Part shown: piece after piece, positions 24,608-36,200 of the stretch
How the letters are laid out: every line of letters begins with the position of its first letter
How positions within the stretch are numbered: position 1 is the stretch's first letter
Assembly: GCF_033568475.1 (NCBI RefSeq)
Contig: NC_133121.1
Coordinates: forward strand, 136,246,375-136,310,374
Reading direction: 5' to 3'
DNA: 64,000 nucleotides
Source: Henckelia pumila
Lineage: Eukaryota > Streptophyta > Magnoliopsida > Lamiales > Gesneriaceae
Program-made: the position numbers and the translations under genes
The notes under the pieces: generated by a model
Told to the model about the DNA's origin: nothing
Database searches by the model: none
Seen by the model: only the letters and a program-made list of their open reading frames with translations

Positions 24608-24712
24608 GATGCTGTTTTGGAAGAAAAATTGGTGACAGCGTGAAACCTAAAGTAGTGTCTGTCTATAATTGCAGATTTTGGATGGCTGAAGAATTTATAC
24701 GTATAATATATA

Positions 24713-24971
24713 CTAGCGCACACACAAATGCAATGTATGTGTACAAATAATTCATAAAAATTAGAATAGTAATTGGAGGATCATGGGAGTTGAATATAGG
24801 AGAAAATGTGTTATACCTTATTGTTTTGTGGTTTACTACATTTTAAATAAATAAATGAGAATTATAAAAAAATTAAAACATGTTGTTTAAAGGAAAATTT
24901 TGGAATTAAAATTTGACTTCATCGAATAACAGTTTCTTATGGGAAACCCTCCTTTTATATATAGTAATAGA
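24713..24971 (-). mobile_element. Non-autonomous Helitron, reverse orientation
   Basis: On the minus strand it begins TCTATTACTATATATAAAAG (5' end at 24971) and ends with a hairpin (ACATACATTG...TGTGTG) followed by CGCTAG (3' end at 24713). It sits between A (24712) and T (24972) on the plus strand, the Helitron target rule. 259 bp, no coding capacity. Confidence 0.72.
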
Positions 24972-25191
24972 TTAATGTTACACAATTCAATAGATACAAT
25001 TAATTAATGCAGTCAGCTTAGTTATATGATATTTGATTGGTAAGTTGAGTATAGGTTTAGTATTAGTAATCATTTTATCAAATCTGATATCTGAGAATTA
25101 TTAATTGGCTAGATATCTATTTTATTTCTTTTCATTTATCATTGGGGTTGATAAACTAAACCAAATACTAAAATCGTAGCTAAAAAATATG

Positions 25192-25375
25192 ACAAAAATT
25201 TATATGAGACGTTCTCAAATGTCATTTTTTTTAGACGAGTCTTTTATATGTGTTATCCATTAAAATTATTACATTTTATGCTAAAAATATTACTTATTAT
25301 CATAAATATGGATAGGATTGACCCGTTTCACGGAGGAGGCCGTCTCACATGCAGGAGTGTTACTCCAAAAATATA
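25192..25375. repeat. GTGAGAC-family MITE, copy 3
   Basis: Ends ATGAGACG / CGTCTCACAT; the interior has the shared TTACTTATTATCATAAATATGG-type block and GACCCGT. Non-coding. Confidence 0.6.
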
Positions 25376-25447
25376 TTTTTATTTATTATAATGGCTAGAT
25401 AATTATTTTGCAACTATAGTATACTAATTTGTAGGTATTAAAAAAAT

Positions 25448-25612
25448 GACAAAAACTCCTATGAGAAGGTTTCACGTATGAGTCATTTTTGTGAGACGAG
25501 TTTCTTATTTGAGTTACTCATTAAAAAATATTACTTATTATTGTAAATATGAGTAGAGTTGATTCATCTCACAGATAAAGATATGTGAGACCGTGCTCTT
25601 AAAAAAAACTAT
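25448..25612. repeat. GTGAGAC-family MITE, copy 4
   Basis: Same orientation as copy 3 and only ~70 bp from it, with TTTGTGAGACGAG, ATTACTTATTATTGTAAATATG and CATCTCACAGAT blocks. Confidence 0.6.
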
Positions 25613-26161
25613 AATCTACTTTAACCCGCCGTGGTTTGTGAAACATTCAGGTTTAGATTGCGTCTGATTGCATGAAGTGGGCTTTATTCAGAAAAGGGTC
25701 GAAATTGTGAGAAGGCCCAAAGCATATATTTCAAAGGACCGCTTAAATAAGCCCAAAGACTTGGGAACATCGAATGGTTTTTGAGGACATTACTATTTTT
25801 TCTCTACTTGATGGCTGATGCATGAAAATTGGGAAAGTTTGAAAAATGACCTTGGTCAACTAAATTTTTTGATTTATGACCTTCTTTCAAAAACAATTTG
25901 CAAAATGACCTTCAAATACAAAGAAAATGCAAAAACAAAATAAAAAAAAAAATTGAGAAGGTTATATTTTCAAATCATGGTCAAACGGAAGTTATTTAGT
26001 TAAATAAATCTCATGAAAATTTATTAAGTGATTTGATGAAAATGATTAATCTCTAGAGTAAATAGACCCAAATCGAAAAATCTGAACAAATATATCACCA
26101 ATTTAAACGTGAAATTAACACCAAATTTAGTCATTTTAAAAAATGAAAAAAAAGAAAGAAT

Positions 26162-26335
26162 AGGTCTTGTGAGACGATATATCTATGACACGGTTTAACC
26201 CGACCTACATTTATAATAAAAAGTAATAATTTTGACATAATTTTTTTTTATGGATCGGACAAATAGAAGATAGAAGATTGATTTATCTCACAAAATTGAT
26301 CGTAAAACGACTTCATAAGAGTTTATGTGTGTTAA
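26162..26335. repeat. GTGAGAC-family MITE, copy 5
   Basis: Diverged copy: TCTTGTGAGACGATAT at the left, ATTTATCTCACAAAATTGA and ACGACTTCATAAGAG at the right. Confidence 0.5.
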
Positions 26336-27558
26336 AAACTAAGCATGCCCGCCACATTATTTTATGTCTTATTTTACTTCTTTTATATCTTAATTAATGA
26401 AGATATTTCAAGATTGACATTTAATTTGTTGAGACATGGTGATGGATTGCTTCTTTTAATTAAAACAGATTTCTCGCCTCCACAAGATGCTTGAGAATCG
26501 ACACGCACAGACGTCTGTTTTCCAAGATATAACGGAAAAACCAGTAGCAAACTAAGCACAAATTCACTACTCCGGCGAACTTGAATCATACCTTCACTTT
26601 ATCACCAAAACTTAACGGAGGCCAAATGAAAAGCTAACAATATGAAATGCAAGAGAATACTTGAGTGAGATATTGAATATTGTGTGTGTGAATTGAGGAA
26701 ATGAGCACACTATTTATAAGCTTCAAAAAACACACCAAAAGTCATAAAATTAATTAACTCAATTAATCTTTCAATTAACTCAAGCATGTGGAGAGCCTAA
26801 AGTCTCAAATTAATTCAATAATATGAAGAGCCAAAAAACACTCTCACATCCGTAATCCATAATTTTCATTCAAAAATTTTAATTTAAATAAATTTCCAAC
26901 AAGGAGACCACGAATCATGATTCTTCTCCAAGTATTTTTTTTTTTATTTAAAAAAAAGCAAAAACAAATATTTCATTTATAGTCTATATGCCCTCAAAGC
27001 CATCCATGCTATTCAATCTCACTGTAGCTGGAAAACATGAGTTACTAGGTTCTCTCTATCAATTCACTAGATATCTACGAGGCTAAGCTTCTAAGTATCT
27101 ACCGGAAAAGTGCAGACTACTGAGCATGACGATGTGAAGTTAGTCTTGGTGATAGGAGGACATCAAATTGCTGATTGAGGAAAATTATTTTGCCAATCTG
27201 TTCAACCTTCCTTCTGAGGGTATTATCAGTTTTTCGGAGATTCCCACCCAAAAAAAAATATAAAATTGAAAAACAGGTGGCCTCTGAGCTCTTCCTTTAG
27301 CTCGCTCGAGTCTGCTTTCGGGCGGATGTCTTCGTTTATAGACGCAATCCCTTTGTTTTTCAGTAAAGATATAAACCATGACTCGTTGAATCATTTAATG
27401 ATTGATGTATTCAATTTTTAAAAAACAAACAAACAACACGGGATTTGTCAAGAACAAGCATCACCCAATGACACAAAATACAAACATTACAAAACATGTT
27501 TTGAGTGAATCCAAAACTCACTCCCATTACTCTTATGATTCAAACCGATGATATTTTA
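26336..27558. other. Intergenic DNA between the two CYP73A genes (3' side of C4H)
   Basis: No gene. A region on the minus strand at ~26430-26900 has LTR-like looks (TGTTGG start, TATAAATAG box) but lacks a target duplication. The last ~130 bases before 27559 are probably the 3' untranslated region of the canonical C4H. A decayed coding fragment is listed separately. Confidence 0.4.
27187..27250 (+). pseudogene. Short decayed repeat-derived coding fragment
   Basis: One frame reads FANLFNLPSEGIISFSEIPT, followed by poly(A)-like sequence and stops. From memory this resembles repeat-derived ORFs annotated in Gesneriaceae genomes. Too short to classify; about 20 codons only. Confidence 0.3.
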
Positions 27559-29849
27559 TTATGATACTGGCTTCAAAACAATGGTGGAATGATTCAAAAT
27601 ACGTAAACTGAATTGACCACCGCACTCGGTGGTGTCGATCTTAGACTGCCCCGGAGGAGGAAACAGCTCGAAATTCTGCACCAGTCCTCCCAAAGTGATG
27701 CCAAGAATTGGCAATGCGAGGATAATTCCAGGGCAGCTCCTCCTGCCAGCCCCGAACGGCAGGTACCGAAAATCGTTGCCATTGGAATCGACTTTCGACT
27801 CCTCTTCCAAAAACCTTTCGGGCCTGAATTCTTCGGGCTTTTTCCAGGTTTCGGGGTTGTTAGCCAGCCACCAAGCGTTCACCAAGATCTTGCTTTCAGC
27901 CGGAATGTCGTAGCCGCTTAGCTTGGCATCATGGAGGTTCATGTGGGGTACTAGAAGAGGAATGGCCATTCTAAGGCGGAGCGTTTCTTTGACCACGGCT
28001 TGAAGGTATGGTAGTTTGTGGAGTTCGGGCTCCGTAACCGGTGCTCCCGGGCCGAGCACGGTGACTATCTCATTCCGAAGCTTTTTCTGGATCTCGGGGT
28101 GGTTGACTAATTCAGCAATGCCCCATTCAATTGACCACAATGTTGTTTCAATTGCTGTTCATGGAAACACACGAGTTGTTACATTTGTCTTTGAGCATGA
28201 ACCATAATTTTCGGGTAAAGTATGGAACTTTTGTCGAGGCAATCACTTAAAGAGTTCCGAGTTTATCAATGCAAATAATCTTGGTCTCAGAAAAATAAAA
28301 TTTTAAGTTTTGATTTTATCTTTCATGAGCTATTCCCCTCAGTGAATGGAAAAAAAAAGTGTTAAAAGTTTTGACTTTCAATTTTTTCAGTTTTGGTGAT
28401 CTAAAATTAAAGTGCTGTCATTTTATATCTAGGAAGGTACATAGAGTGCGTGGGGTTATTTGAAACCACTAGTTGTTAACTGGTGAGTACATTTGAACTA
28501 CCGACAAGAACATACGAGAGCCTTGAAATGGTCTTTGGGTCATTGTCATATATTCAAATAAATATATATTAACAATCAAAGTCAACAACCCCACCCCATT
28601 TCCACACTTATCAACAACACAATCAAGAAATCATTTATACCAGAAGAAAATTCAAAAAATGGTAAATTTTTCCAGGACAAAATATAATTAAAAACTTACC
28701 AGCAACGTTAATGTTCTCAACAATGTAAAGGACATTGTCTTCATTGATTTCTCCTTTTTCTTGGGCTTCGATGATGTGATCAATGGCACATTTTAGGCCA
28801 TCATTGTCCGTAGCCTTCGTGCTCGCAAGCTTCCTATAACATGAAATTCAAGCTATTGAACAACATTCCCAAAGAAAAAAAAATCACAACTTTTTTCTTA
28901 AAAAATGAATCTTTTGAGGGAAAAGTATCCCTCAAAATCATAGGTCATAATATGCCCATACCCCACCAAAATTTTTGAGTTTCCAAAATGGAAAAGGACC
29001 AAAAGAAGTGAGTTAGAGCAATGATTAGAAACAAGAAAACAAGGTGGAAATTAAAAGAACTTACTTTCTCTCATCAACAAAATAGTCCTTGAATAATTGC
29101 AATCTCTTGTCTTTAACTTCCTGGCATACTTTGAGATAGCCTCTCAAAAATGGCCTCAAAATGGGAATGAAATCCCCGTAATTATAGTCAAAGCTCTGCG
29201 CCAATCTGCTCCTCTCCCCATTCAGAGCCTTGAGTTTATTGAACAATGGGTCCTCTTCACTCTCAAACCTTCTATCAAACATGATGCGATACATATTATT
29301 GTACATCATCAGCTGGAGTCTCCTCCGGAGAACGATCCCTTTCGTGGCAGCTTCGGGGTTCTTCTTCACGTCCTCCACCACGGCGGCCAGCTCCGCCTCC
29401 CATCCGTGGCGGTTCCTCTGCACCACTTTGTTGGTGAAAAACGGAACCGTCATGATCCGCCGCATCTTCCGCCAGTGCTCGCCGTAGACGGTGAAAACCA
29501 TGTCTTGACCTTTCCCGGTGAAGATGTCGAAGACGACGTTACGCGTGCGGGACCCGAACTCCACTCCCTGGGTGTGGAGGACCTCTTTGGAGAGTTCCGG
29601 GGAGGAGACGACCACGAGGTTGCGCTGCCCCATGCGGAGCAGGAATATTTCCCCGAATTTCTTGGCGTAGTCTGTGAGGTTGCGGTGGTTCAGATCATCT
29701 CCGACTTGTAGCCAGTTTCCGAATATTGGGACGGGGATGGGTCCCGGCGGGAGCTTGAACTTCTTGCCGCGGAGTTTGGAAATGACGGTGGCGGTGATTA
29801 TGGCGAAGAAGAGGCCGAGAAGGGTCTTCTCGAGGAGGAGAAGATCCAT
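27559..29849 (-). CDS. C4H: Cinnamate 4-hydroxylase, class I (CYP73A)
   Basis: Second enzyme of the general phenylpropanoid pathway: trans-cinnamate to p-coumarate at the ER, with CPR as electron donor, supplying lignin, flavonoids and hydroxycinnamates. Exons 29065-29849, 28700-28833 and 27559-28154 (phases 2 and 1, GT-AG) give ~504 aa; the usual length is 505. The start is the family's conserved [10 protein letters not shown], a membrane anchor, then [15 protein letters not shown]1 [21 protein letters not shown]-helix [25 protein letters not shown]5 [18 protein letters not shown] and heme loop [11 protein letters not shown] are all intact. The three-exon structure is typical of class I C4H. 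It lies 3.9 kb upstream (in transcription direction) of the divergent paralogue, so the pair is a tandem duplication. Confidence 0.97.
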
Positions 29850-29972
29850 GTTTAGGAGTACCCGACCCGGGTATCGGAGGTCTCACGGCGGAAGACGGCG
29901 GTTGAAATGGTGGTGGGTTAAGTTAAATGTTTGCCGAGTTGTCCTGTTCTGTGAGAAGGCGACGCAATGTGG

Positions 29973-30138
29973 AAATTTATAGAACTACGGCAGGGGGAGG
30001 CAGAATTTGACGGCGTCAAAGTTAACGGCTGTTTGGGGAGAAGTTGATTAATGTGGAATTGACGCCGTCAAAATACCTGCGGTGAATCAGAAGTCAGATT
30101 AGAATTGGTAAATTTAAGGAAATGGTTAGGGAGTAGGT
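29973..30138 (-). promoter_or_regulatory. C4H promoter: TATA box and AC/SMRE-like MYB site
   Basis: Minus-strand TATAAATTT at 29973-29981, ~125 bases upstream of the ATG. Further upstream ACCTACT (30132-30138) fits the secondary-wall MYB consensus ACC(A/T)A(A/C)(T/C), next to CCCTAACC (~30124-30131). AC elements are known to drive C4H and other lignin genes; assignment here is by motif only. Confidence 0.45.
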
Positions 30139-30374
30139 AAGGGGGTTTGGTACGGCTCACAAAAAGTCGCATTAATTATCCTCTTTCTTTCTTCTTCTTC
30201 TTTTTTTTTTTTTTTTTTTTTTGAACTTTGAAGTAATTTTTAATTCTTAACTTTTACAAATTGGCTAATACTTTTGATTATTATCAGTAGTTTTTTTTAA
30301 AATAAAAAATATATTATTAGGAGTGGTCGATTCCACGTCAATATGTATTCAACTTCGAATGCAAGCAATTACGG
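30139..30374. other. Intergenic, with poly(T) tract
   Basis: Contains a long T tract at ~30203-30222 (pyrimidine-rich from 30181). Nothing coding. Confidence 0.4.
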
Positions 30375-30625
30375 CTGATCAAGAAAATATGGGATATCCG
30401 GGTGCGTGTGCTACAGAAATCAAAGAGAGGTTTTTATAGCTTTTGATATTGTTCATGGTCGCCATTCGACGAATTTTGTAGCTCATAATATTGTTGATTT
30501 TTTTTCTTCCTCCCATTCATCGTTTGTTTGGATGAATGATGAGTTTTTCTCGTGGTTGGTTGAACTTGTAATGGCTAATTATAATTAATAAAGTTACAAG
30601 TTTTGCCTAATTAAATAAAAAAATA
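30375..30625 (+). pseudogene. LINE 3' remnant (RNase H-like tail)
   Basis: The frame at 30406-30588 (60 codons) reads like the C-terminal end of the RNase H domain found in plant non-LTR elements (FVAHNIVDFF, then FVWMNDEFFSWLVELVMAN). It is followed by a short 3' end, TTAATAAAGTTACAAG, and A-rich sequence. A second remnant at ~36063 shares the same 3' end, supporting the assignment. 5'-truncated and dead. Confidence 0.55.
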
Positions 30626-31677
30626 TGCGTTTGAATTCCATTTTTTTCAAGAATTAAATTTTTTTTAATTAATCATTTCGAGTGTTTATTATTATACCAA
30701 TTTGGTTTTAGTTCTATCTATGTTTCAAACAAAAAGTTTATATGTTAGTCTAATATATTACTCTAACCTAGGATATTACATGTAACTATAAATATAGATT
30801 ATGGATATTAAAAACAAAAAGTTCTAATTTCTTGTCACATATAGGTTTCAAAGAAAAAATTATGGATATTACATGTAACTATAAATATAGATTGTTGAAA
30901 TTACATTTAGAACAATAAATTTTTTGTGCTGAATCTTGTGAAATTCTAACGATATATATACTTTCACTAAATGAATTGATTCGTAAACAACATTTTAGAA
31001 AAAAGGTTTTGGTTACCTCAAAAAAAAAAAACCGGTTTTGCTCTTCAACGTATCACAAGATCCTGCGCATCCAATCGAGTTAATGAGGGGGGAAAAATCC
31101 TATTTTCCCAAAATATTTCGCTCTTCAATTTTATAAACAATTATTTAATTTGAACCAACTTAATTAAAATAATATGACTTTTATTGAACTTTTCTTATTA
31201 TCTTATTGATTGGATATAATTATTATATATTTTATTTTATAGGTATGTGAACCAATACATTACATAATGCAAAATTTTTTTATAAGTCGCTTTATAATTA
31301 TTTGATCAATTATTTGGCAAAAGACAATACCTTGAAGGCATCAGTTAGTTTAGTGAATATGATAATGTATTATGTATGGACAAAAAATGCATTGAGATTT
31401 GAGATTATTGAAAAAATTGGATAGAAATGAAATAAATAATAATGTGTTTAATTTGAATGAGAAATTTAACCGCTCTAGATCATATTCGTTGGATCCTCGT
31501 TGATTTGATAGCAAGATTATTATTATATTATTTTTTAAGTTAAGCCATCTATTAGAATCAATTACTTAATTCACGAAATATGACAGCAGAAAGCCAATAT
31601 AGTGAATCACATTTATTAGAATCATATATGATAAAACTCCAACGTATCGCTTTGTAGGTATAATGGGATAAATAATA
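30626..31677. other. AT-rich intergenic DNA
   Basis: No gene. A local direct repeat GGATATTA(CATGTAACTATAAATATAGATT) occurs twice at ~30770-30800 and ~30865-30893. Otherwise featureless. Confidence 0.4.
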
Positions 31678-31930
31678 CTTCCTCCATCTCAATTATATTG
31701 TCCATGTTTTCTTTTTTGTTTGTCCCAAATATATAGTCATACACCATATTTAGTTTTACACTTTTTTACTAATTTACCCCTGTTAACTACACCTTGAAAA
31801 TTGTGCAATCATTTTTTAATACATTAAATAGGGATAAAATAGGAAGTTTATATAAAATTTACTTTTCCAATAAATTTTTCTTAATTCGTGTGAAAACTAA
31901 AACAAGACAATATATATGAGACAGAGGGAG
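31678..31930. mobile_element. Stowaway (Tc1/mariner) MITE
   Basis: A 253-bp element with inverted ends CTTCCTCCATCTCAATTATA / ATATATGAGACAGAGGGAG, the typical Stowaway CTCCCTCYGTC form, and a TA duplication (31676-31677 and 31931-31932). Non-coding. It abuts the AT-rich MITE at 31934. Confidence 0.9.
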
Positions 31931-31933
31931 TAC

Positions 31934-32216
31934 ATAGATAAGTAATATAATGTAATAAAAATAAATAAAAAATGATAGTGAATATAATATTTGATTTGAT
32001 TGATGAATTATAATTTACATATTTGATTGATAAAATTTTATATTAAAAATGACAAATTAACATTTTATCCTTTTAACAATAAATAAAATATAAATAATAT
32101 TATTTATAAGGGATAATATAGTAATTTAAATTAAATGATTTGATTAATATAAGATAAATAATTGATTATTTGATTGATGTAAAATAAATAATTAATAGAT
32201 TGATAAATAATATTAT
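31934..32216 (+). repeat. AT-rich MITE family copy (partner at 11340-11640)
   Basis: Inverted counterpart of 11340-11640. It starts AGATAAGTAATATAATGTAA and shares ATCCTTTTAA, AATATTATTTATAAGGG and GATTTGATTAATAT blocks. Non-coding; terminal structure unresolved. Confidence 0.6.
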
Positions 32217-33431
32217 AAGAAGTACGTGAGATTTAATAGGATAAGTTATATACATATTAATAATATAGGCTACCAAACAAAGGGAAGAATTCGAACAGAG
32301 CAATGAGCTAGCCGATCAAGATTCTCTCCCCCGCCATTAATTAATATTCATGACTACTTTCAAGTGTCTCGTAAAATTAAATTCGTACAAAATTTTATAT
32401 CTCAGTTGACTTTTTTTACTAACAAATTATCTAAATTGAACCGAAAATGTTTTTTTTTTTCTTTTTTACAAAAAATGACATACACAATGAATATTTTATA
32501 TATAATTATACAATAGCTTTGAAATTATAAACCATCCAGATCAAGAGATCATTTTATTAGTGTGCCTTAGATAATTTTATAATTTTAAAGATAACAAAAA
32601 TAATCTTTTACATGTAGCATTAACTCAACATGTCTCAAACTCGCAGCAGGGGTGCGAGCCGCTGAAAAAAAAAATTACAAATCAACTGCGCATGTGGAGT
32701 CGAACGTTGACTGCACATATTAAGTAGCAAAAAATCAAAGCATTCATATATAGATGAATCATGAATGGATGTTAAAAACATATTTTAAAATAAATAACAT
32801 TTTTAACCTTATGATATGTATTTATTTATATATTATGTATGAGTTGGCTCCAATTTGGATGCATGATTGAAAGTGTTATCACGATGGATCAAAGCGTATA
32901 TATTATATAATAATAAATAAGTATAAAAAACCAAATGAAAACATCACGTCGTTGGAGGAGAGGTTGACCTTCATGTGTTACGAATTATGATATTCCCTTG
33001 TGCCAAATGCTTTTAATTTAATAATCATGTAATTTAATATCGGACGCTATAAGTTGTATGACAATTTAATATAGTGCCTAATGAAAATATCATATAAAAA
33101 ATAATTGAACAATAATTAAATGTCCCTTATTTGTTTTTTATATTATATTCATCTTACTTCTGAAACATTATTATCACCATCACAATTATTTTCTTATTTA
33201 TAATATACATCGGAACGCCCTTTATATTTTTCAAACCTACCTCCACGGATGGGGGCAGCATTTTCGACCAAAACCTAACCCCCCAAACTCCAAATTACAA
33301 GTCCTCAAATTTGCTTTAAAAAAATATATGTATACTTGACGCTAAAGTATCAAGATTGCCATAAAATATCGAGTTAAAATTTCATCGTATCAAACTTTTC
33401 ACTCATTTCAAAAAAATATCATTAATTTAAA
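32217..33431. other. AT-rich intergenic DNA
   Basis: No gene, tRNA or clear repeat end seen. Confidence 0.4.
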
Positions 33432-33617
33432 AACAAAAACTCTTGTGGGACTGTTTTATGGGTGAATTTTGTGATACTTATATCTTATTTGGGCCACCTA
33501 TAAAAAATATAACTTTTTACGCCCAAAATATTACTTTAATTATAAATATGGATGAATCGATTGATCCGTCTTATATATAAAAATATGTGAGACCGTCCCA
33601 CAAGAGACTTCGCAAGA
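33432..33617. repeat. GTGAGAC-family MITE, copy 6
   Basis: Best-preserved ends: ACTCTTGTGGGACTG at the left and GTGAGACCGTCCCACAAGAG at the right, with TATTACTTTAATTATAAATATGG inside. It lies ~60 bp from the hAT element that follows. Confidence 0.65.
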
Positions 33618-33677
33618 AAATCATACACGATGTTTATCCCGCATATGAGTATTTATTACAATGATTTCAATTATATG

Positions 33678-34518
33678 TAGGGGTGACAAAAATTTCCGAA
33701 ATTCCGACCATTCCCAAATCCCATCTCATTCCCGTCCCGAAAAAATCCCAACCTGAAATTTTTTCGACCTTAACTTTCGTGATTTTTACCATCCCGATTA
33801 ATATCGGGAGAGGGATCAGGAATAAAACCTTATCCCTACGGGATTTTCGATCCGTCCCGAAATAATATAATAATATATTTTATTAATAAATTTGTTAATA
33901 TAATAAGCTAAATATTCTTAAGTTTCATCTCATATAACACTTAATTGTGGACTTAATTCACATAATTTTTATTGTTGAAACGATAAATTGTAAAATCACG
34001 AAATGACATTTTATTTTTGTGTATTTTTTTAAAATAAATTAATAATTTAATTAATTCATATTTATAATTATCTAATTAGAACAAATATGTAGAACAAGAC
34101 TCAAGAGATTAATTTGACAATCTATTTAACTAAATTTATTTAGTAATTGTATCCGAACATTTTATTATAATTATCCGATACATTTTTTCTTAACAAAACC
34201 TTGAAATATTTTCCAAAATATTTTAATATTATATGTTTTAATTGAATATTTATTTTTATTTATGAATATAAGTTTCTATATAGTATATATAATATCATAA
34301 TCACATTTTTTTATTTGTTTAAACGAAATTTTGAATATGAAAAAAAAAATCGGGATTTTTTCTCCCTACCCGACGGGATCCCGAACATTCGGGATCCCGA
34401 ATAGTCGGGTCCCAAAATGTTTCGGGTACGGGATCAGGAAAAAAAAATTTCAATTTTTTTCGGGACGAGAGTTGGATAACGAGTTTACGGGACGAGTCCC
34501 GACCCTATTCCACCCCTA
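33678..34518. mobile_element. Non-autonomous hAT element (TAGGGGTG ends)
   Basis: An 841-bp element with ends TAGGGGTG / CACCCCTA and a perfect 8-bp target duplication ATTATATG (33670-33677 and 34519-34526), diagnostic for hAT. Both subterminal regions are rich in CCCGA/TCGGG motifs in inverted orientation. The centre is AT-rich without a transposase. The open frames at 33683-33865 and 34331-34519 are translations of these subterminal repeats, not genes. Confidence 0.88.
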
Positions 34519-35007
34519 ATTATATGTGTTTATTGTCTAAGTAATGATAATATTGGCTAATAATAGATTTATCATACTGAAAAAACATAAAATTAGTTTT
34601 TTTTAGCGGGAAAGTAAAATCCAAAAATTGTTAAATGGCATGGATAAAAAACATATGCCATAATAATATAAAACATAATTCTAGCTATCACCGTATCACG
34701 TTAAGCGAAGTCAACTAATCTTAAAAAGAGCTTCTTCTTATTTACTTTCTTTTGTTTAATTGTGAACGCAATATTAGTCAATAATATCCTCTAAAAAAAA
34801 ATAAATAATAATAATAGTCAATAGTAAGTTTACATGTATTAAGTGAGTGTTTACAAAAGATTATACTTTTGCAGAAATGATTAAATTTATAGATTATAAA
34901 AAAGTTAAGAAAAATCAAAAGTTGGTAGTGTTTGAAAACAAATGTGAAAAATCTAAAAATCAAAGTTGGGTAGTGCTTGATAAATAAGTGATTAGAGTGA
35001 TGTTAAT

Positions 35008-35799
35008 TAAGGAAGTGTTTGATAGATATTCTACAAAGTGTTTCTTATCTTCTAGCTGCATAGAATTAAGTGCTTTTGAGTGTTTGTGAATGTTAAATTT
35101 TGTTTTAGCTTCTTCAACGTTTACCCAAAAGCAAGAAACTAAAATTTGATGTTTTTTTTTACTTATGTTTTTTTAAGGTATAAAATTACAAGTTGACATA
35201 TATATCCTTAATAAACTTATCATATTACATATGATTTTATTATTATTTTTTAATATTTTTTAATTTTACATTATTATTACAAGTATTTTTTAGAAAAAAA
35301 TATTTTTTAATTTTACATTATTATTACAAGCATTTTTTTAAAAAATATTTTTTAAAATTTTACATTACTATTACAAGCATTTATATATATGTATATATAT
35401 ATATATATATATTGCATTTTCATACATTTGTACATATCTATTTATTCAAATTTTTTCATTTTTTATTTTTTTATTTTATTAATCTTATATATTTTTTCAA
35501 GTATTCATCTTATAAAAAATAAAATATTTTTGATACAAAATTCATAATGTAAAATATTATATAAACTCATTTTTTATAGTGTGAGTATCAAAAATTAAAT
35601 AATCAAATAAGGGTATGATTGTCATTTAGTTAAAAAATTAAGCTTGAAAGTAATTATTCTTTAAATACTAAACTTTAGTTTGTATTAGCTTTTAACTTCT
35701 ATTTACAAACACTCTCTACTTTAGCTTCTCATCAACTTCAAAATAATCTCTACTAGAATCACTTTTAAATAAGCAAAAACTCTCCAAAACACTCCCTAA
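35008..35799. mobile_element. Large TIR element, non-coding
   Basis: Ends TTAAGGAAGTGTTTGATAGA and ...AACACTCCCTAA are inverted. A second inverted pair lies inside (GAGTGTTTGTGAATGTTAAA near 35079; TTTACAAACACTCTC near 35700). The centre is AT-rich with a (TA)n run at ~35391-35412. No coding region and no certain target duplication. Related sequence seems to precede it at ~34835-34990. Confidence 0.5.
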
Positions 35800-36062
35800 C
35801 ATTGACATTTTTTATTTTTAATTACTTTCGGAGAATCAGAATCATCATACGACTAGCTTTTGGATTTTAATTAATTTAATAATAAGCTAACAAATAATTT
35901 GAGTTTAAGTAACACACAAAAGTAATTTTTTTAAGCCAAAATCTAACAATAACTTTTTTTTAGTGATTGCAAACGATTTGTTGTGACTTATGAATATCAA
36001 CCCGTAGACTCACCATTTTAAACAATAACAAAATGAAAAGCATGGATTATTTTTAAATACAT

Positions 36063-36200
36063 GGGACCAGCAGCGATTGCATATTTCGTTTTTCCTCCCC
36101 GGATCCTTTTGTTTGGTCTAATGGGAGTTTTTCATTTTGGTTGGTAATTAAATCTTATAACTCATGATATTTATTAATAAAATTACAAGTATTACCTTAA
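36063..36200 (+). pseudogene. LINE 3' remnant, second copy
   Basis: Shares with the remnant at 30375 a stretch reading FVWSNGSFSFWLV in one frame and the 3' end TTATTAATAAAATTACAAG followed by an A tract. Only ~40 codons of the RNase H-like end survive. Confidence 0.45.

Noticed and set aside
24361-24723. 120-codon minus-strand frame with YIYIYI run
   Set aside because: Product of the (AT)n tract and the foldback element.
26427-26901. Possible solo LTR on the minus strand (TGTTGG start, TATAAATAG, CAACA end)
   Set aside because: The 5-bp flanks (TAATT and AGGAG) do not match and no internal domain or second LTR is near; boundaries may be chance.
21932-29849. Biosynthetic gene cluster around the C4H pair
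   Set aside because: No other pathway enzyme lies nearby; two paralogous P450s are just a tandem duplication.
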